A model generated the notes under the pieces. That model was given only the letters and a program-made list of their open reading frames with translations, did not search any database and was not told where the DNA came from. Both the position numbers and the translations under genes were made by a program. DNA of 64,000 nucleotides, from positions 186,001 through 250,000 of the forward strand of contig NZNC01000029.1 of assembly GCA_002692965.1 (NCBI GenBank), in the 5' to 3' direction. Positions 48,373 to 56,948 of this stretch are shown one piece after another (positions within the stretch are counted from its first letter, which is position 1; each line of letters starts with the position of its first letter). The stretch is from Haliea sp. Its GTDB lineage: Bacteria; Pseudomonadota; Gammaproteobacteria; Pseudomonadales; Halieaceae.

Positions 48373-48617
48373 GCACCCGAGACGACCACTGGCTGACCCG
48401 GCCGGGCACCATTCGCTGGCTGTGGATTATCGGCTGCAGCGTACTGGCCATCACGGTCCTGCTGCAGGCAGTGATTCACATCAAGGGCTATTTTGGCGTC
48501 GATGGCTGGTTCGGCTTCGGCGCCCTGTTCGGCTTTTTCAGCTGTGTGGCCATGGTCGTGGTGGCCAAGCTGGTCGGTGTGCTGCTCAAACGACCGGATA
48601 CCTACTACGATGCCTGA
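48369..48617 (+). CDS. Small two-helix membrane protein of the antiporter operon
   Basis: This 82-residue protein has two hydrophobic helices (WLWIIGCSVLAITVLLQAVI and FGFGALFGFFSCVAMVVVAKLVGVLL, read in part) linked by HIKGYFGVDGW and ending in KRPDTYYDA. I know no function. It overlaps both neighbours (4 and 8 nt) and so is translated with the antiporter subunits; it may be an assembly or regulatory subunit specific to this operon type. Confidence 0.85.
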   Translation: MSTRDDHWLTRPGTIRWLWIIGCSVLAITVLLQAVIHIKGYFGVDGWFGFGALFGFFSCVAMVVVAKLVGVLLKRPDTYYDA

Positions 48618-50298
48618 TTTTCTGCCCCCTGCCCTGGCGCTGATTGCCGGCGCGCTGCTCACCGCGGTTGCCTCGTCGCGGCAATGGCGCGCCGCGATCA
48701 CCATCCTCGCCCCCCTGGTCTGCCTGTATATGATCTGGCAGCTGCCAGACGGCGTGCAGCTGCGCGGCAGCTTCCTCGGCTACCCCCTGGAACTGGTGGA
48801 AGCCAGCCCGGTGCGGCGACTGTTCGCCACCATTTTTGCCATCATGGCCGCCACCGGGGCGGTTTTCGCCCTGAATCATGCCCGGCGAACCGAGCTGGTG
48901 GCCGCGCAGTTCTACGCCGCCGGCGCCATCGGGGTTTCCTTCGCGGGTGACCTGCTGACGCTGTTCATCTTCTGGGAGCTGATGGCCCTGTTCTCGACCC
49001 TGGTGGTCTGGTGTGGCGGCACCGAAGCGTCGCGCGCCGCCGGGATTCGCTACGCCATCATGCACCTGCTGGGCGGGGTCGTGCTCAAGGTAGGCATCGA
49101 GGGCATCCTGGTCAGCACCGGTTCCCTGGACGTGCGCCCCTTCCTGGCCACCGACTTCAACACCTGGATGCTGCTGATCGGCATCCTGATCAATGCGGCC
49201 GCACCGCCGCTGTCGGTCTGGCTGTCGGACGCCTACCCCAACGCCAGCCCCACCGGCTCCGTGTTCCTCTCCGCCTTCACCACCAAGACGGCGGTACTCG
49301 CACTGATCCTGCTGTTCCCCGGCGAGCCGATCCTGATCGCCGTGGGGCTGTACATGGTCTTCTACGGCATCCTCTACGCCCTGCTGGAAAACGACGTCCG
49401 CCGCATACTGGCCTACTCCATCGTCAACCAGGTCGGTTTCATGGTCTGCGCCGTCGGCATCGGCACCCAGATGGCCCTGAACGGTGCCGCGGCCCACGCC
49501 TTTGCCCACATCATCTACAAGGCCTTGCTGTTCATGAGTGCCGGTGTGGTGGTCATGCGCACCGGCAAGAACCTCTGTACCGATGTCGGCGGGCTCTTCC
49601 GCACTATGCCGGTCACCATGTGGTGCGGCGTGATCGGTGCCCTGGCGATCTCATCCTTTCCGCTCACCTCCGGGTTCACCACCAAGACCCTGATTTCCCA
49701 GGCCGCCGTGGACCAGGGCCTGGTGACGGTGTACTTCCTCCTCGCAGCGGCCTCCGCGGGGGTTTTCCTGCACGCGGGCATCAAGTTCCCCTGGTTTGTG
49801 TTCTTCCAGAAGGATTCCGGCCTGCGGCCCAAGGACGCGCCCTGGAACATGAAGCTGGCCATGCTGTTCTTTGCCTTCCTGTGCATTCTGCTGGGGGTGT
49901 ATCCGGAGCTGCTTTACCCGCTGCTGCCCTACCCGGTCGACTACGTGCCCTACAAGGCCGGCAAGGTCCTGTTCTACCTGCAGCTGCTGTTGTTCTCCGG
50001 GCTCGCCTTCTTCCTCATGCTGCCCTGGATGCAGCGCACGCTCACCGTGTCGCTGGATGTCGACTGGCTCTGGCGCCGCGGCCTGCCGCGTCTGGCCCTG
50101 TGGACTGCCCGGGTCTTCGGGCCTGGGCTGCAGTCCCTGCGCAAGGGTGCCCAGTCACTGTGGCAGCGCGTCGATCGCTCCTCGGACTACACCATGGGGC
50201 ACACCGGTCCCCTGGGGCGCTCCTGGGAGATCGGCACCACGGCACTGTGGATCGTGCTGCTGCTGATGATCTACGTCGTGCTCTACTACCTGTTCTGA
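48610..50298 (+). CDS. Mrp-type antiporter subunit D paralogue, third of three
   Basis: This 562-residue NuoL/M/N-like protein has the channel Glu in TLFIFWELMALFSTLVVW near residue 120, but the helix-7 motif reads NAAAPPLSVWLSDAYP. The Lys and His of the usual K-A-A-x-x-P-L-H-x-W-L-P pattern are thus Asn and Ser. A Lys remains in SAFTTKTAVLAL and the ENDVRRILAYSIVNQVGFM block is intact. The C-terminus carries an extra region of about 100 residues with a final helix (ALWIVLLLMIYVVLYYLF). The start ATG 48610 overlaps the small gene. It is the last operon gene and is followed by a terminator. Confidence 0.92.
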   Translation: MPDFLPPALALIAGALLTAVASSRQWRAAITILAPLVCLYMIWQLPDGVQLRGSFLGYPLELVEASPVRRLFATIFAIMAATGAVFALNHARRTELVAAQFYAAGAIGVSFAGDLLTLFIFWELMALFSTLVVWCGGTEASRAAGIRYAIMHLLGGVVLKVGIEGILVSTGSLDVRPFLATDFNTWMLLIGILINAAAPPLSVWLSDAYPNASPTGSVFLSAFTTKTAVLALILLFPGEPILIAVGLYMVFYGILYALLENDVRRILAYSIVNQVGFMVCAVGIGTQMALNGAAAHAFAHIIYKALLFMSAGVVVMRTGKNLCTDVGGLFRTMPVTMWCGVIGALAISSFPLTSGFTTKTLISQAAVDQGLVTVYFLLAAASAGVFLHAGIKFPWFVFFQKDSGLRPKDAPWNMKLAMLFFAFLCILLGVYPELLYPLLPYPVDYVPYKAGKVLFYLQLLLFSGLAFFLMLPWMQRTLTVSLDVDWLWRRGLPRLALWTARVFGPGLQSLRKGAQSLWQRVDRSSDYTMGHTGPLGRSWEIGTTALWIVLLLMIYVVLYYLF

Positions 50299-50303
50299 GC
50301 GAC

Positions 50304-50327
50304 GGCCCGCCACCGCGGCGGGCCTTT
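50304..50327 (+). terminator. Intrinsic terminator of the antiporter operon
   Basis: GGCCCGCC pairs with GGCGGGCC around ACCGC and is followed by TTT. It lies 5 bp after the last stop codon of the operon. Confidence 0.7.
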
Positions 50328-50482
50328 CCCGCCCGCCCGCAGAGGACACGGCCGCCAGTGGCGCCCCCACCCAGCCCGCCGCTCGAGCGATACATTTGCA
50401 TTGTGGAGACTGGAGTCTAGTCTTGAAGGACCGTCGCCTGTCGCGGCGCGTAGCCCTCAGCCATCCCCGGAGGATGCCCATA

Positions 50483-50905
50483 ATGAAAAAAATCATCGCC
50501 ATTCTGCTGCTAAGCCCCCTGATCGCCTTCGCCGAAGCCCCCTTCGAGCAGGGCAGCTACTGGGAAGTCACCTCGGTCGACGTACATCCCGGGCACTTCG
50601 ACGACTACATCAGCAACCTCAACAGCCTCTGGCGCAAACAGATGGACCAGCTGATCAAGGACGGCAAGGTGGTCAGCTACAAGCTGCTGAACAATGTGCA
50701 CGGCCGGGACGGCGAGCCCGACCTCTGGCTCATGGTGGAGTGGCAGTCAGCGGGCGCCATGCTGGACCTGCCCGACAGCTACTGGGACAACATGATGAGC
50801 AATATGGTCGGCTCGCGGGAGGAAGGTGCCAAGCGCAACATCGCCCGCGGGGAGCTGCGCCGCATCATGAGTACCACGCTGACGCGGGAAATCAGCTTCC
50901 GCTAG
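50483..50905 (+). CDS. Small exported protein, possible dimeric alpha/beta-barrel fold
   Basis: This 140-residue protein has a signal peptide (KKIIAILLLSPLIAFAEA). The mature part SYWEVTSVDVHPGHFDDYISNL...WRKQMDQLIKDGKVVSYKLL...PDLWLMVEWQSAGAML resembles ABM/NIPSNAP-type alpha/beta barrels by pattern, without a definite family. The start ATG 50483 has GGAGG 9 nt upstream; an ATG at 50474 directly abuts that site. Its end overlaps the convergent peptidase gene by 14 nt. Function unknown; periplasmic location is likely. Confidence 0.8.
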   Translation: MKKIIAILLLSPLIAFAEAPFEQGSYWEVTSVDVHPGHFDDYISNLNSLWRKQMDQLIKDGKVVSYKLLNNVHGRDGEPDLWLMVEWQSAGAMLDLPDSYWDNMMSNMVGSREEGAKRNIARGELRRIMSTTLTREISFR

Positions 50906-53789
50906 CGCTATCGGGCCCCGCCGCCTGGCGGGGCATCTCCCGGTGGAAGTCGGCGGGCGAGCGGACCGGCCTGCCACCGGGCAACTCCGCCAGGGGCGCC
51001 TCGCGAAAACGTTCGCCCCGCAGCTGCAGCAGTATCCGGCTGGCTTCCTTCGACAACACAGTCTGCGCGTAGAATTGCTGCAGGTCCGCCAGAGTCAGCT
51101 CACGGACCGCCTCGATCAGACGTTGGCGGCTATCGAAGGCATAGCGCTCGCGCTGCCAGTCACGCAGAAACGGCGCGACCTCTTCGGACTGGGTTTTCGG
51201 CGGCTGGGTCAAGGCCGTCAGCACCCCGGCGCGCAACTGTTGGAAGGCCTCCTCGTCGAGCGCATCCAGGATCCCGGCGTAGCTCTCGGCAAAACGCCCG
51301 AGTCGCTGCAGCATGCCCACCGGCGCTTTGACCGGGGTCTGGATATACAGCGCCAGAAAAGCGTAATCGCCCATTTCCCGACCCACGGCGCCCGCCGCAT
51401 AGCCGAGCTGTTCCTCGGTGCGCAACTCGGTGAAGACGCGGTTGGCGAGATGGACTTCGAGCACCCTGGCACGGGCGAGACCATCCACGCCGGGCTCGGG
51501 AGCCGCGTAGAGGGAAAGCATGCCGAGATCCTCTACCGGCAGCTCCAGGTGCCTCTGCAGGGCCTGCCCGCGCACCGGAGCCAGGATATCGCTGCGCTGG
51601 TAAGCCAGCGCCTCCCGCCCGGGGAGGACGCTCTCCAGCGTCGCCAGGAGGCCCCGGGCATCCGCCTCGCTGTAGTTGCCAAACAGGTAAAGGCGCAGAT
51701 GATTGCGCCCCAGCTGCCGGGCCAGGAACTCGCGAAAGCCCGCCACACGAACCTCCCCGGCCGCCTGGAGCAGTGCCTCATCTGCGTAGTTGCCGGACTC
51801 CACCAGGGTGGTCAGGGCCGGAAACAGCTGGCGAACGGGAAAGGCGTGACGGGCATTGCGAATGCCGCGGGTGTAGCGGTCCAGTGCCTGCGCCAGGCTC
51901 GCCTCGTCAACCGATACGCGCAAGCCTTGCAGCAAGCGCGCCAGCAACTCCGGCTGCTTGTCCGTGAAGCCCTCGAGCGAGAGCATTAGCCCGTTGTCGA
52001 CCTCCAGGGCAACCTGGATACCGGCAATCTGCGCCTCGGTCAGCAGCGCGGCCTGCTGCTGTCGGTACAGGTCGGCCCACAGGGACAGCATCACACTGCC
52101 CGCGGGATTTTCCAGGCGGGCATCGGTATTCAGGTACAGGTGCAGCTCACCGCGGGGCTGGTCGGGGAAATACCGGCTCCCCTGCAGCCATAGGTCGAGA
52201 CCCTCCTCCGCCACCAGCCGGCGCGGCTCCGGGTCGGTCTCGCGCAGGGCAAAGCTTTCCGGCAGCAGGGTATTGCGCGCCGGCCAGTGCAAACCTGCCG
52301 CACGTGCACTCGCCAGGCGCTGCTCCCTATCCGGGAGCGCCAGCGGCGCGACGGAGTAGCGCCCGGCATAGTGCGGCACCTGCTGCGTGGCTGACTCCCC
52401 GGGGGAGACATACCAGAGCTGCAGTCGCTCGGGCACCAGTTGCGCCAGCACCGCCTCGGTCGCCGCGCGATCAAAGCCCTCGAAACGATAGGGCGCATCG
52501 ATGATGTGGCGCAGCGGATAGTCCTGCATCGCCGCCGCCAGTTCGCTGGCATAGCTGAAATCATCGGTTTTCTCGAGAAAGCGGAAGCGGTTGGCCAGGG
52601 AGGTGCGGAACTCCCCGGCATAGCGTCCGGAGAGTCCGTCCGCACGCAGCATGTCGAGATACCCGAGCACCAACTCGACCATCTGGTCCCGGTGCGCCAT
52701 ACCCTCCGGCGTCACCTCGAGGGAAAGGGTAAAACTGCCGTAGTTGCCAAACTGGGCCGGGTCCGCGTACACCGACAACCCGCTTACCCAGCCGCGCTCC
52801 TTGAGCAGCGCAGCCGGCGTGCCGGGCATCTCGGAACCGATGATGTAGGCGAGGTATTCATTGGGCTTGTGGCGAAAGCGCTCCTGGTTGTTATCGATAA
52901 TAAAATCGAACTGAAGCTCGCGCCGGTCCTGCTGGGGTACGTAGTGAATTCGCTGCCCGCCCACCTGCTCGAAGTCCAGTGCCACCTCCACCGCGGGCGC
53001 TTCCACAGCACGCCCCGGAATCCCGGAAAAGTGTGTCCGCGCCAAGGCGGCCATGTCGTCCAGTGGCAGCGGACTGATCATCGCCAGCTTCATCAGTCCG
53101 GCCGTGTAATAACGCTGGTAGAAGGCCACCGTCGCCTGATGAAGGCCGCCGGGGGTTTTATCGGCAAGCGAGTCGAGGTTGCCGATCAGGAAGCGGTTGG
53201 CGGGGTGCTCGCCGAGCAGGGAGCGGCCTATCCGGAACATCGCAAACTCGTCCATCTCCCGCCGCATGGACCACTCGGCGTTGACCGCGTTCTTTTCCTT
53301 CTCGATATACTCCGGCGACAGCAGCGGCGCCTGGAAAAAATCACTGAAGCGGGCCAGTGCCTCGGCGTAGGCCGCATTGTCGATGCGGAACATGTAGTTG
53401 GTGATATCCAGCCAGGTGTAGGCGTTGTTGGTACCACCATTGCGACTCATGAAAGCCATATAGCCGTCGGGGTCCGGGTAACGCTCGGTCCCCAGGAACA
53501 GCATGTGCTCGAGAAAGTGCGCCATGCCCTGGTAGGCCATCGGGTCCTGCAGCAGGCCGACGCCGACACTCAGGGCGGCGGCGGACTTCTCAACCGTGGG
53601 GTCCGAGACCAGCACGACCGACATGCCGTTCTCCAGCTCCAGGCTGCGGTAGCTGCGTTCGTCATTCGGGCTGGTAAGCGGGTGCGCTGGCTGGTCCGAG
53701 GTCTGCATCGGCTGGCAGGCAAGCAGCAGAGCCGCGATCAGGAGACCGATGAAATGCCGGCCAGAGAGCCGGAGACACGTCAGCAACAT
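50892..53789 (-). CDS. M16 (pitrilysin/insulinase) family zinc peptidase, lipoprotein
   Basis: This 965-residue peptidase has a lipoprotein signal (FIGLLIAALLLACQP, lipobox LLAC), so it is envelope-anchored. The inverted zinc motif HFLEH is in MAHFLEHMLFLGTERYPD near residue 90, with the downstream Glu in KNAVNAEW. Three further M16 domains make up the usual pitrilysin length. It would degrade peptides in the periplasm. I use ATG 53787-53789; an in-frame TTG six codons earlier is weaker, and neither has a strong ribosome site. It is convergent with the small exported protein. Confidence 0.92.
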   Translation of the reverse strand: MLLTCLRLSGRHFIGLLIAALLLACQPMQTSDQPAHPLTSPNDERSYRSLELENGMSVVLVSDPTVEKSAAALSVGVGLLQDPMAYQGMAHFLEHMLFLGTERYPDPDGYMAFMSRNGGTNNAYTWLDITNYMFRIDNAAYAEALARFSDFFQAPLLSPEYIEKEKNAVNAEWSMRREMDEFAMFRIGRSLLGEHPANRFLIGNLDSLADKTPGGLHQATVAFYQRYYTAGLMKLAMISPLPLDDMAALARTHFSGIPGRAVEAPAVEVALDFEQVGGQRIHYVPQQDRRELQFDFIIDNNQERFRHKPNEYLAYIIGSEMPGTPAALLKERGWVSGLSVYADPAQFGNYGSFTLSLEVTPEGMAHRDQMVELVLGYLDMLRADGLSGRYAGEFRTSLANRFRFLEKTDDFSYASELAAAMQDYPLRHIIDAPYRFEGFDRAATEAVLAQLVPERLQLWYVSPGESATQQVPHYAGRYSVAPLALPDREQRLASARAAGLHWPARNTLLPESFALRETDPEPRRLVAEEGLDLWLQGSRYFPDQPRGELHLYLNTDARLENPAGSVMLSLWADLYRQQQAALLTEAQIAGIQVALEVDNGLMLSLEGFTDKQPELLARLLQGLRVSVDEASLAQALDRYTRGIRNARHAFPVRQLFPALTTLVESGNYADEALLQAAGEVRVAGFREFLARQLGRNHLRLYLFGNYSEADARGLLATLESVLPGREALAYQRSDILAPVRGQALQRHLELPVEDLGMLSLYAAPEPGVDGLARARVLEVHLANRVFTELRTEEQLGYAAGAVGREMGDYAFLALYIQTPVKAPVGMLQRLGRFAESYAGILDALDEEAFQQLRAGVLTALTQPPKTQSEEVAPFLRDWQRERYAFDSRQRLIEAVRELTLADLQQFYAQTVLSKEASRILLQLRGERFREAPLAELPGGRPVRSPADFHREMPRQAAGPDSASGS

Positions 53790-53872
53790 GGGGCAACCCG
53801 AAGTCAAAACACCGGATCAAGCTACACTGGGCGCCGGGGGAAGTCGAGCCAGTGGCGCTATTGGATGCCGTC

Positions 53873-54265
53873 TCAGCCCAGCCGTACCCACAGGGCCGCG
53901 CCCCAGACGCCGCCACAGAACAGCAGCGTCAGCAGTACCGCCGCGCTGCCCAGGTCCTTGGCCTGCCCCGAAAGCACGTGCCACTCATCGCCGATGCGGT
54001 CGACCACGGCCTCTACCGCGGTATTCAGCAGTTCAGCCACCAGCACCAGGACGACACTACCGAGCAGGACGGCGACCTGCACCCAGTCCCGTCCCAGCCA
54101 GAAAGCCGCAGGTAGCATGCACAGGGCCAGCAGTGCCTCGAGAAAGAAAGCTGGCTCGCCCCAGGCAACACGCAGGCCACGCCAGGAGTAACGCAGCGCC
54201 CAGGGGAGACGGCGCCAGCCGCGACGCCTTGGGGGAAGCTGTCCGGGTTGCTCCGAGGTCTTCAT
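53873..54265 (-). CDS. dgkA: Diacylglycerol kinase (prokaryotic type)
   Basis: This 130-residue membrane enzyme phosphorylates diacylglycerol to recycle it into phospholipid synthesis. It has three helices and the family motifs AELLNTAVEAVVDRI and GQAKDLGSAAVLLTL near residues 70-110. The N-terminal extension of about 25 residues is Pro/Arg-rich. The start is ambiguous: ATG 54265 gives a normal length, while ATG 54283 lies directly after the tRNA-Ala terminator T-run; neither has a good ribosome site. Confidence 0.92.
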   Translation of the reverse strand: MKTSEQPGQLPPRRRGWRRLPWALRYSWRGLRVAWGEPAFFLEALLALCMLPAAFWLGRDWVQVAVLLGSVVLVLVAELLNTAVEAVVDRIGDEWHVLSGQAKDLGSAAVLLTLLFCGGVWGAALWVRLG

Positions 54266-54283
54266 GGCAATCACCGTAGGCAT

Positions 54284-54314
54284 AAAAAAACCCCGAGGAG
54301 CGCTGCCCTCGGGG
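54284..54314 (-). terminator. Intrinsic terminator of tRNA-Ala
   Basis: On the minus strand CCCCGAGG and CCTCGGGG form an 8-bp stem with an 8-nt loop followed by TTTTTTT (54284-54290). It separates the tRNA from dgkA, whose possible upstream start codon touches the T-run. Confidence 0.9.
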
Positions 54315-54321
54315 TTTGATT

Positions 54322-54397
<76 letters not shown>

Positions 54398-54454
54398 GTA
54401 AACGGTTGAATCAGCAGCCTTTGTTGGCCGCCTCAATCACTGAGGACGCGAATT

Positions 54455-55252
54455 CTAGAGAGGCCGTCCTGGGCTGTCAAGCGCCTGGCGGAAAACTTTT
54501 TCATCGTCGTCGGCCGGAAGGTAACCACAGCGCCTCAAGGCTGCCCCGATCCTCGGCAGTGCCGGGTGGTCGTCCGGCGGGGCCGCCGCGCGATCCGCCT
54601 CGATACCCGCGCGCCGATAGGCCGCGGGCATGGAAGGGTGCGCGGTGCCCTGCTCCGACAACTGCGCCGACTCGAAAGTCAGGCCGAGAAAATCCAGAAC
54701 CCGTGTGAGTTCCCGCCGCGGATTGGCAACCAGATCCTCGAAGCGCAGGAACAGCGTATTGTCCCGCCCGCGCAGAAAATCGTGAACCTCCACGGCGTAC
54801 AGCCAGTTGTCACAGGCCTGGGCCAGATCCTGACCGGCGCGGCGCATCTTGGAATCCACACAGGCGCGACCGTCCCGCATCAGGTAGATCACCGGGACCC
54901 GGGCCAACGCCCGGTTGAAGAAGGCGTCCAGAATGGCCTCGGCGGGCTCCCCGCGCAGGGCCCGGTGCAGATTGTGGCGATTGAGCCCGGCGAGCTGCTC
55001 CGTGGTGATCTTGTTGCCCCAGCGGGGTGTGGGTGCCGCCGCAGCGGCCTGTGAACAGGCCTGGAGAAAGGCCTCGATACGGTCCTGGAGCACCCCCCCC
55101 GAGCGCTCGGGAATACTGCGTCCGCGCAGGCCCTCGGTCCCGCCCACCTCGAAGCCGACGGTCAGCGCCGAGTGCTGGTCGAGCAGGGCTGTCAGCAGGC
55201 TGGTACCGGAACGCCCGGCACCGACCAGCAGAAAATCCAGGGCCGGCGTCAC
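54455..55252 (-). CDS. Sulfotransferase-family protein
   Basis: This 265-residue PAPS-dependent sulfotransferase-type protein has the 5-phosphosulfate loop FLLVGAGRSGTSLLTALLDQH at the N-terminus, read in part, and the 3-phosphate motif YLMRDGRACVDSKMRRAG near residue 125, followed by FLRFEDLVANPRREL. It would transfer sulfate to an alcohol or sugar; the target is unknown. The only reasonable start is GTG 55250-55252, which lies 2 nt after the gltX stop and has GGAGG inside the gltX end, so translation is coupled to gltX. Confidence 0.85.
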   Translation of the reverse strand: MTPALDFLLVGAGRSGTSLLTALLDQHSALTVGFEVGGTEGLRGRSIPERSGGVLQDRIEAFLQACSQAAAAAPTPRWGNKITTEQLAGLNRHNLHRALRGEPAEAILDAFFNRALARVPVIYLMRDGRACVDSKMRRAGQDLAQACDNWLYAVEVHDFLRGRDNTLFLRFEDLVANPRRELTRVLDFLGLTFESAQLSEQGTAHPSMPAAYRRAGIEADRAAAPPDDHPALPRIGAALRRCGYLPADDDEKVFRQALDSPGRPL

Positions 55253-55254
55253 CC

Positions 55255-56748
55255 TCAGCCCTCCGAGGTCAGCGCCGCGTATTCCTTTTCCAGGCGCTTT
55301 GCGGCTTTCTTGGACACGCCGCCGAGCACCCCGATGGCGTGGCGCAGTCGGGCGCGGCTCATGTCGGGGCCGAGAATCGCCATGGAGTCGACCACCGAGA
55401 AGGAGGCACTGGTTCCGGCCACGGCGATGAACAGCGGCGCGAGGAAGTCGCGGATCTTCACGCCCCGGGCATCCGCCAGCGTCTTCAGGGCCGACCACAC
55501 CTGGTCGCGATCCCATTCACGCAGGGCTTCCAGGCGCCACAGGGCCAGCTGCAGGTTCGCCACCAGCGTCTCCCGCTCCACCTTGATGCCGTCGAAATCA
55601 CTCTCCCGCAAAGGCAGCTCTCCCGACACCAGGAAGGCCGCCAGCGGCGCAAAATCACTGAGGACCTCCATGCGTTTCTGGGCGTGGGGCAGCACGGCGT
55701 TCAACGTATCGGCGTTGTAGGCCCAGGCCACCAGGCGCTGGGCCAGCTGCGCCTGGCTCAGATCCTCGCGAATCCACAGGCCGTTCAACCAGCGCAGTTT
55801 CTCCACATCGAAGATGGGACCGCCGAGGGAGACCCGCTGGATATCGAAATGTTCCAGCATCTCGGACAGGGAGAACTTCTCGCGCTCATCGGGCATCGAC
55901 CAGCCCATGCGCCCCAGGTAGTTGAGCAGGGCCTCGGGCAGGAAGCCCATGCGCTGGTAGTAGAGAATGCTGGTGGGGTTCTTGCGCTTGCTCAGCTTGG
56001 ACTTGTCGGGATTGCGCAGCAGCGGCAGGTGGCAGAGCACCGGCATGTCCCAGCCGAAATACTCGTAGAGCAACTTGTGCTTGGGCGCGGAATTGATCCA
56101 CTCCTCCCCGCGCAGGACATGGGTGATGCCCATGAGGTGATCGTCGACGACATTGGCCAGGTGGTAGGTCGGCATGCCGTCGGACTTGAGCAGGATCTGG
56201 GCATCCACCATGCTCCAGTCCAGCTCGATGGTACCGCGCAGGAGATCGTCGACGACACAGGCACCGGGCTCATTCGGTACCACCATGCGAATCACATAGG
56301 GCATGCCCTCGGCGTCGCGGCGCGCCACCTCGTCCTCAGGCAGCATCAGGTCAGCCGGCTTCAGCGCCGTGCTGTTGCCTGCGGCCCGGCGTTCCTCGCG
56401 CAGGGTCTCGAGCTCCTCCGGGGTGCGGTAACAGCGGAAGGCCTTGCCTGCCTTCACCAGCTGCATGGCGTACTCACCGTAGAGCTCCATCCGTTCGCTC
56501 TGGCGATAGGGCCCGCAGTCGCCGCCGATATCGGGACCTTCGTCCCATTCCAGACCGAGCCAGCGGAGGGAGTCCAGGATCGCCTGCTCCGAGGCCGGGG
56601 TGCTCCGGGCGCGGTCGGTATCCTCGATGCGCAGGATGAACTGACCACCGTGGGCGCGGGCGAAGCAGAGGTTGAACAAGGCGATATAGGCCGTGCCGAC
56701 GTGGGGGTCCCCGGTCGGCGAGGGCGCGATTCTTGTGCGTACGGTCAT
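55255..56748 (-). CDS. gltX: Glutamyl-tRNA synthetase
   Basis: This 497-residue class-I synthetase charges tRNA-Glu. It has the HIGH-type motif HVGTAYI (Val for Ile), [12 protein letters not shown], the tRNA-domain segment [14 protein letters not shown] and the KMSKS-type KLSKR near residue 255. The C-terminal anticodon-binding part is complete. The start ATG is followed by [18 protein letters not shown], standard for the family. It is divergent from the fbpABC operon. Confidence 0.96.
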   Translation of the reverse strand: MTVRTRIAPSPTGDPHVGTAYIALFNLCFARAHGGQFILRIEDTDRARSTPASEQAILDSLRWLGLEWDEGPDIGGDCGPYRQSERMELYGEYAMQLVKAGKAFRCYRTPEELETLREERRAAGNSTALKPADLMLPEDEVARRDAEGMPYVIRMVVPNEPGACVVDDLLRGTIELDWSMVDAQILLKSDGMPTYHLANVVDDHLMGITHVLRGEEWINSAPKHKLLYEYFGWDMPVLCHLPLLRNPDKSKLSKRKNPTSILYYQRMGFLPEALLNYLGRMGWSMPDEREKFSLSEMLEHFDIQRVSLGGPIFDVEKLRWLNGLWIREDLSQAQLAQRLVAWAYNADTLNAVLPHAQKRMEVLSDFAPLAAFLVSGELPLRESDFDGIKVERETLVANLQLALWRLEALREWDRDQVWSALKTLADARGVKIRDFLAPLFIAVAGTSASFSVVDSMAILGPDMSRARLRHAIGVLGGVSKKAAKRLEKEYAALTSEG

Positions 56749-56777
56749 GCGACAATCATCCCTGAAGAAAAACCGCG

Positions 56778-56783
56778 ATTATA
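56778..56783 (-). promoter_or_regulatory. -10 element of the gltX promoter
   Basis: A perfect TATAAT on the minus strand, 30 bp upstream of the gltX ATG. No good -35 is seen at 16-18 nt spacing, so only this part is claimed. Confidence 0.45.
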
Positions 56784-56884
56784 CGGGTCCCGCCCGCGCC
56801 TGCACACAGACGGGCGCCCCTCCCCGGCTCCTACCGCCAGACAGAGCGCTTGCGGGCCGGATGACGAGGCCGCAAACTACACCC

Positions 56885-56913
56885 TTGCCAAAGGTGGCGT
56901 TAATGCGAATAAT
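56885..56913 (+). promoter_or_regulatory. Promoter of the fbpABC iron-import operon
   Basis: TTGCCA (-35, 56885-56890), a 17-nt spacer and AATAAT (-10, 56908-56913). The -10 lies inside the Fur box, so Fur-Fe would block polymerase binding. Confidence 0.65.
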
Positions 56914-56920
56914 TAGCGTT
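56902..56920. promoter_or_regulatory. Fur box
   Basis: AATGCGAATAATTAGCGTT is a 19-bp imperfect palindrome very close to the strong Fur-box form AATGAGAATAATTCTCATT. It overlaps the -10 of the fbpA promoter, giving iron repression of the operon. Confidence 0.8.
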
Positions 56921-56948
56921 ACCATCAAACAGGACGGGAGAGCACGTC

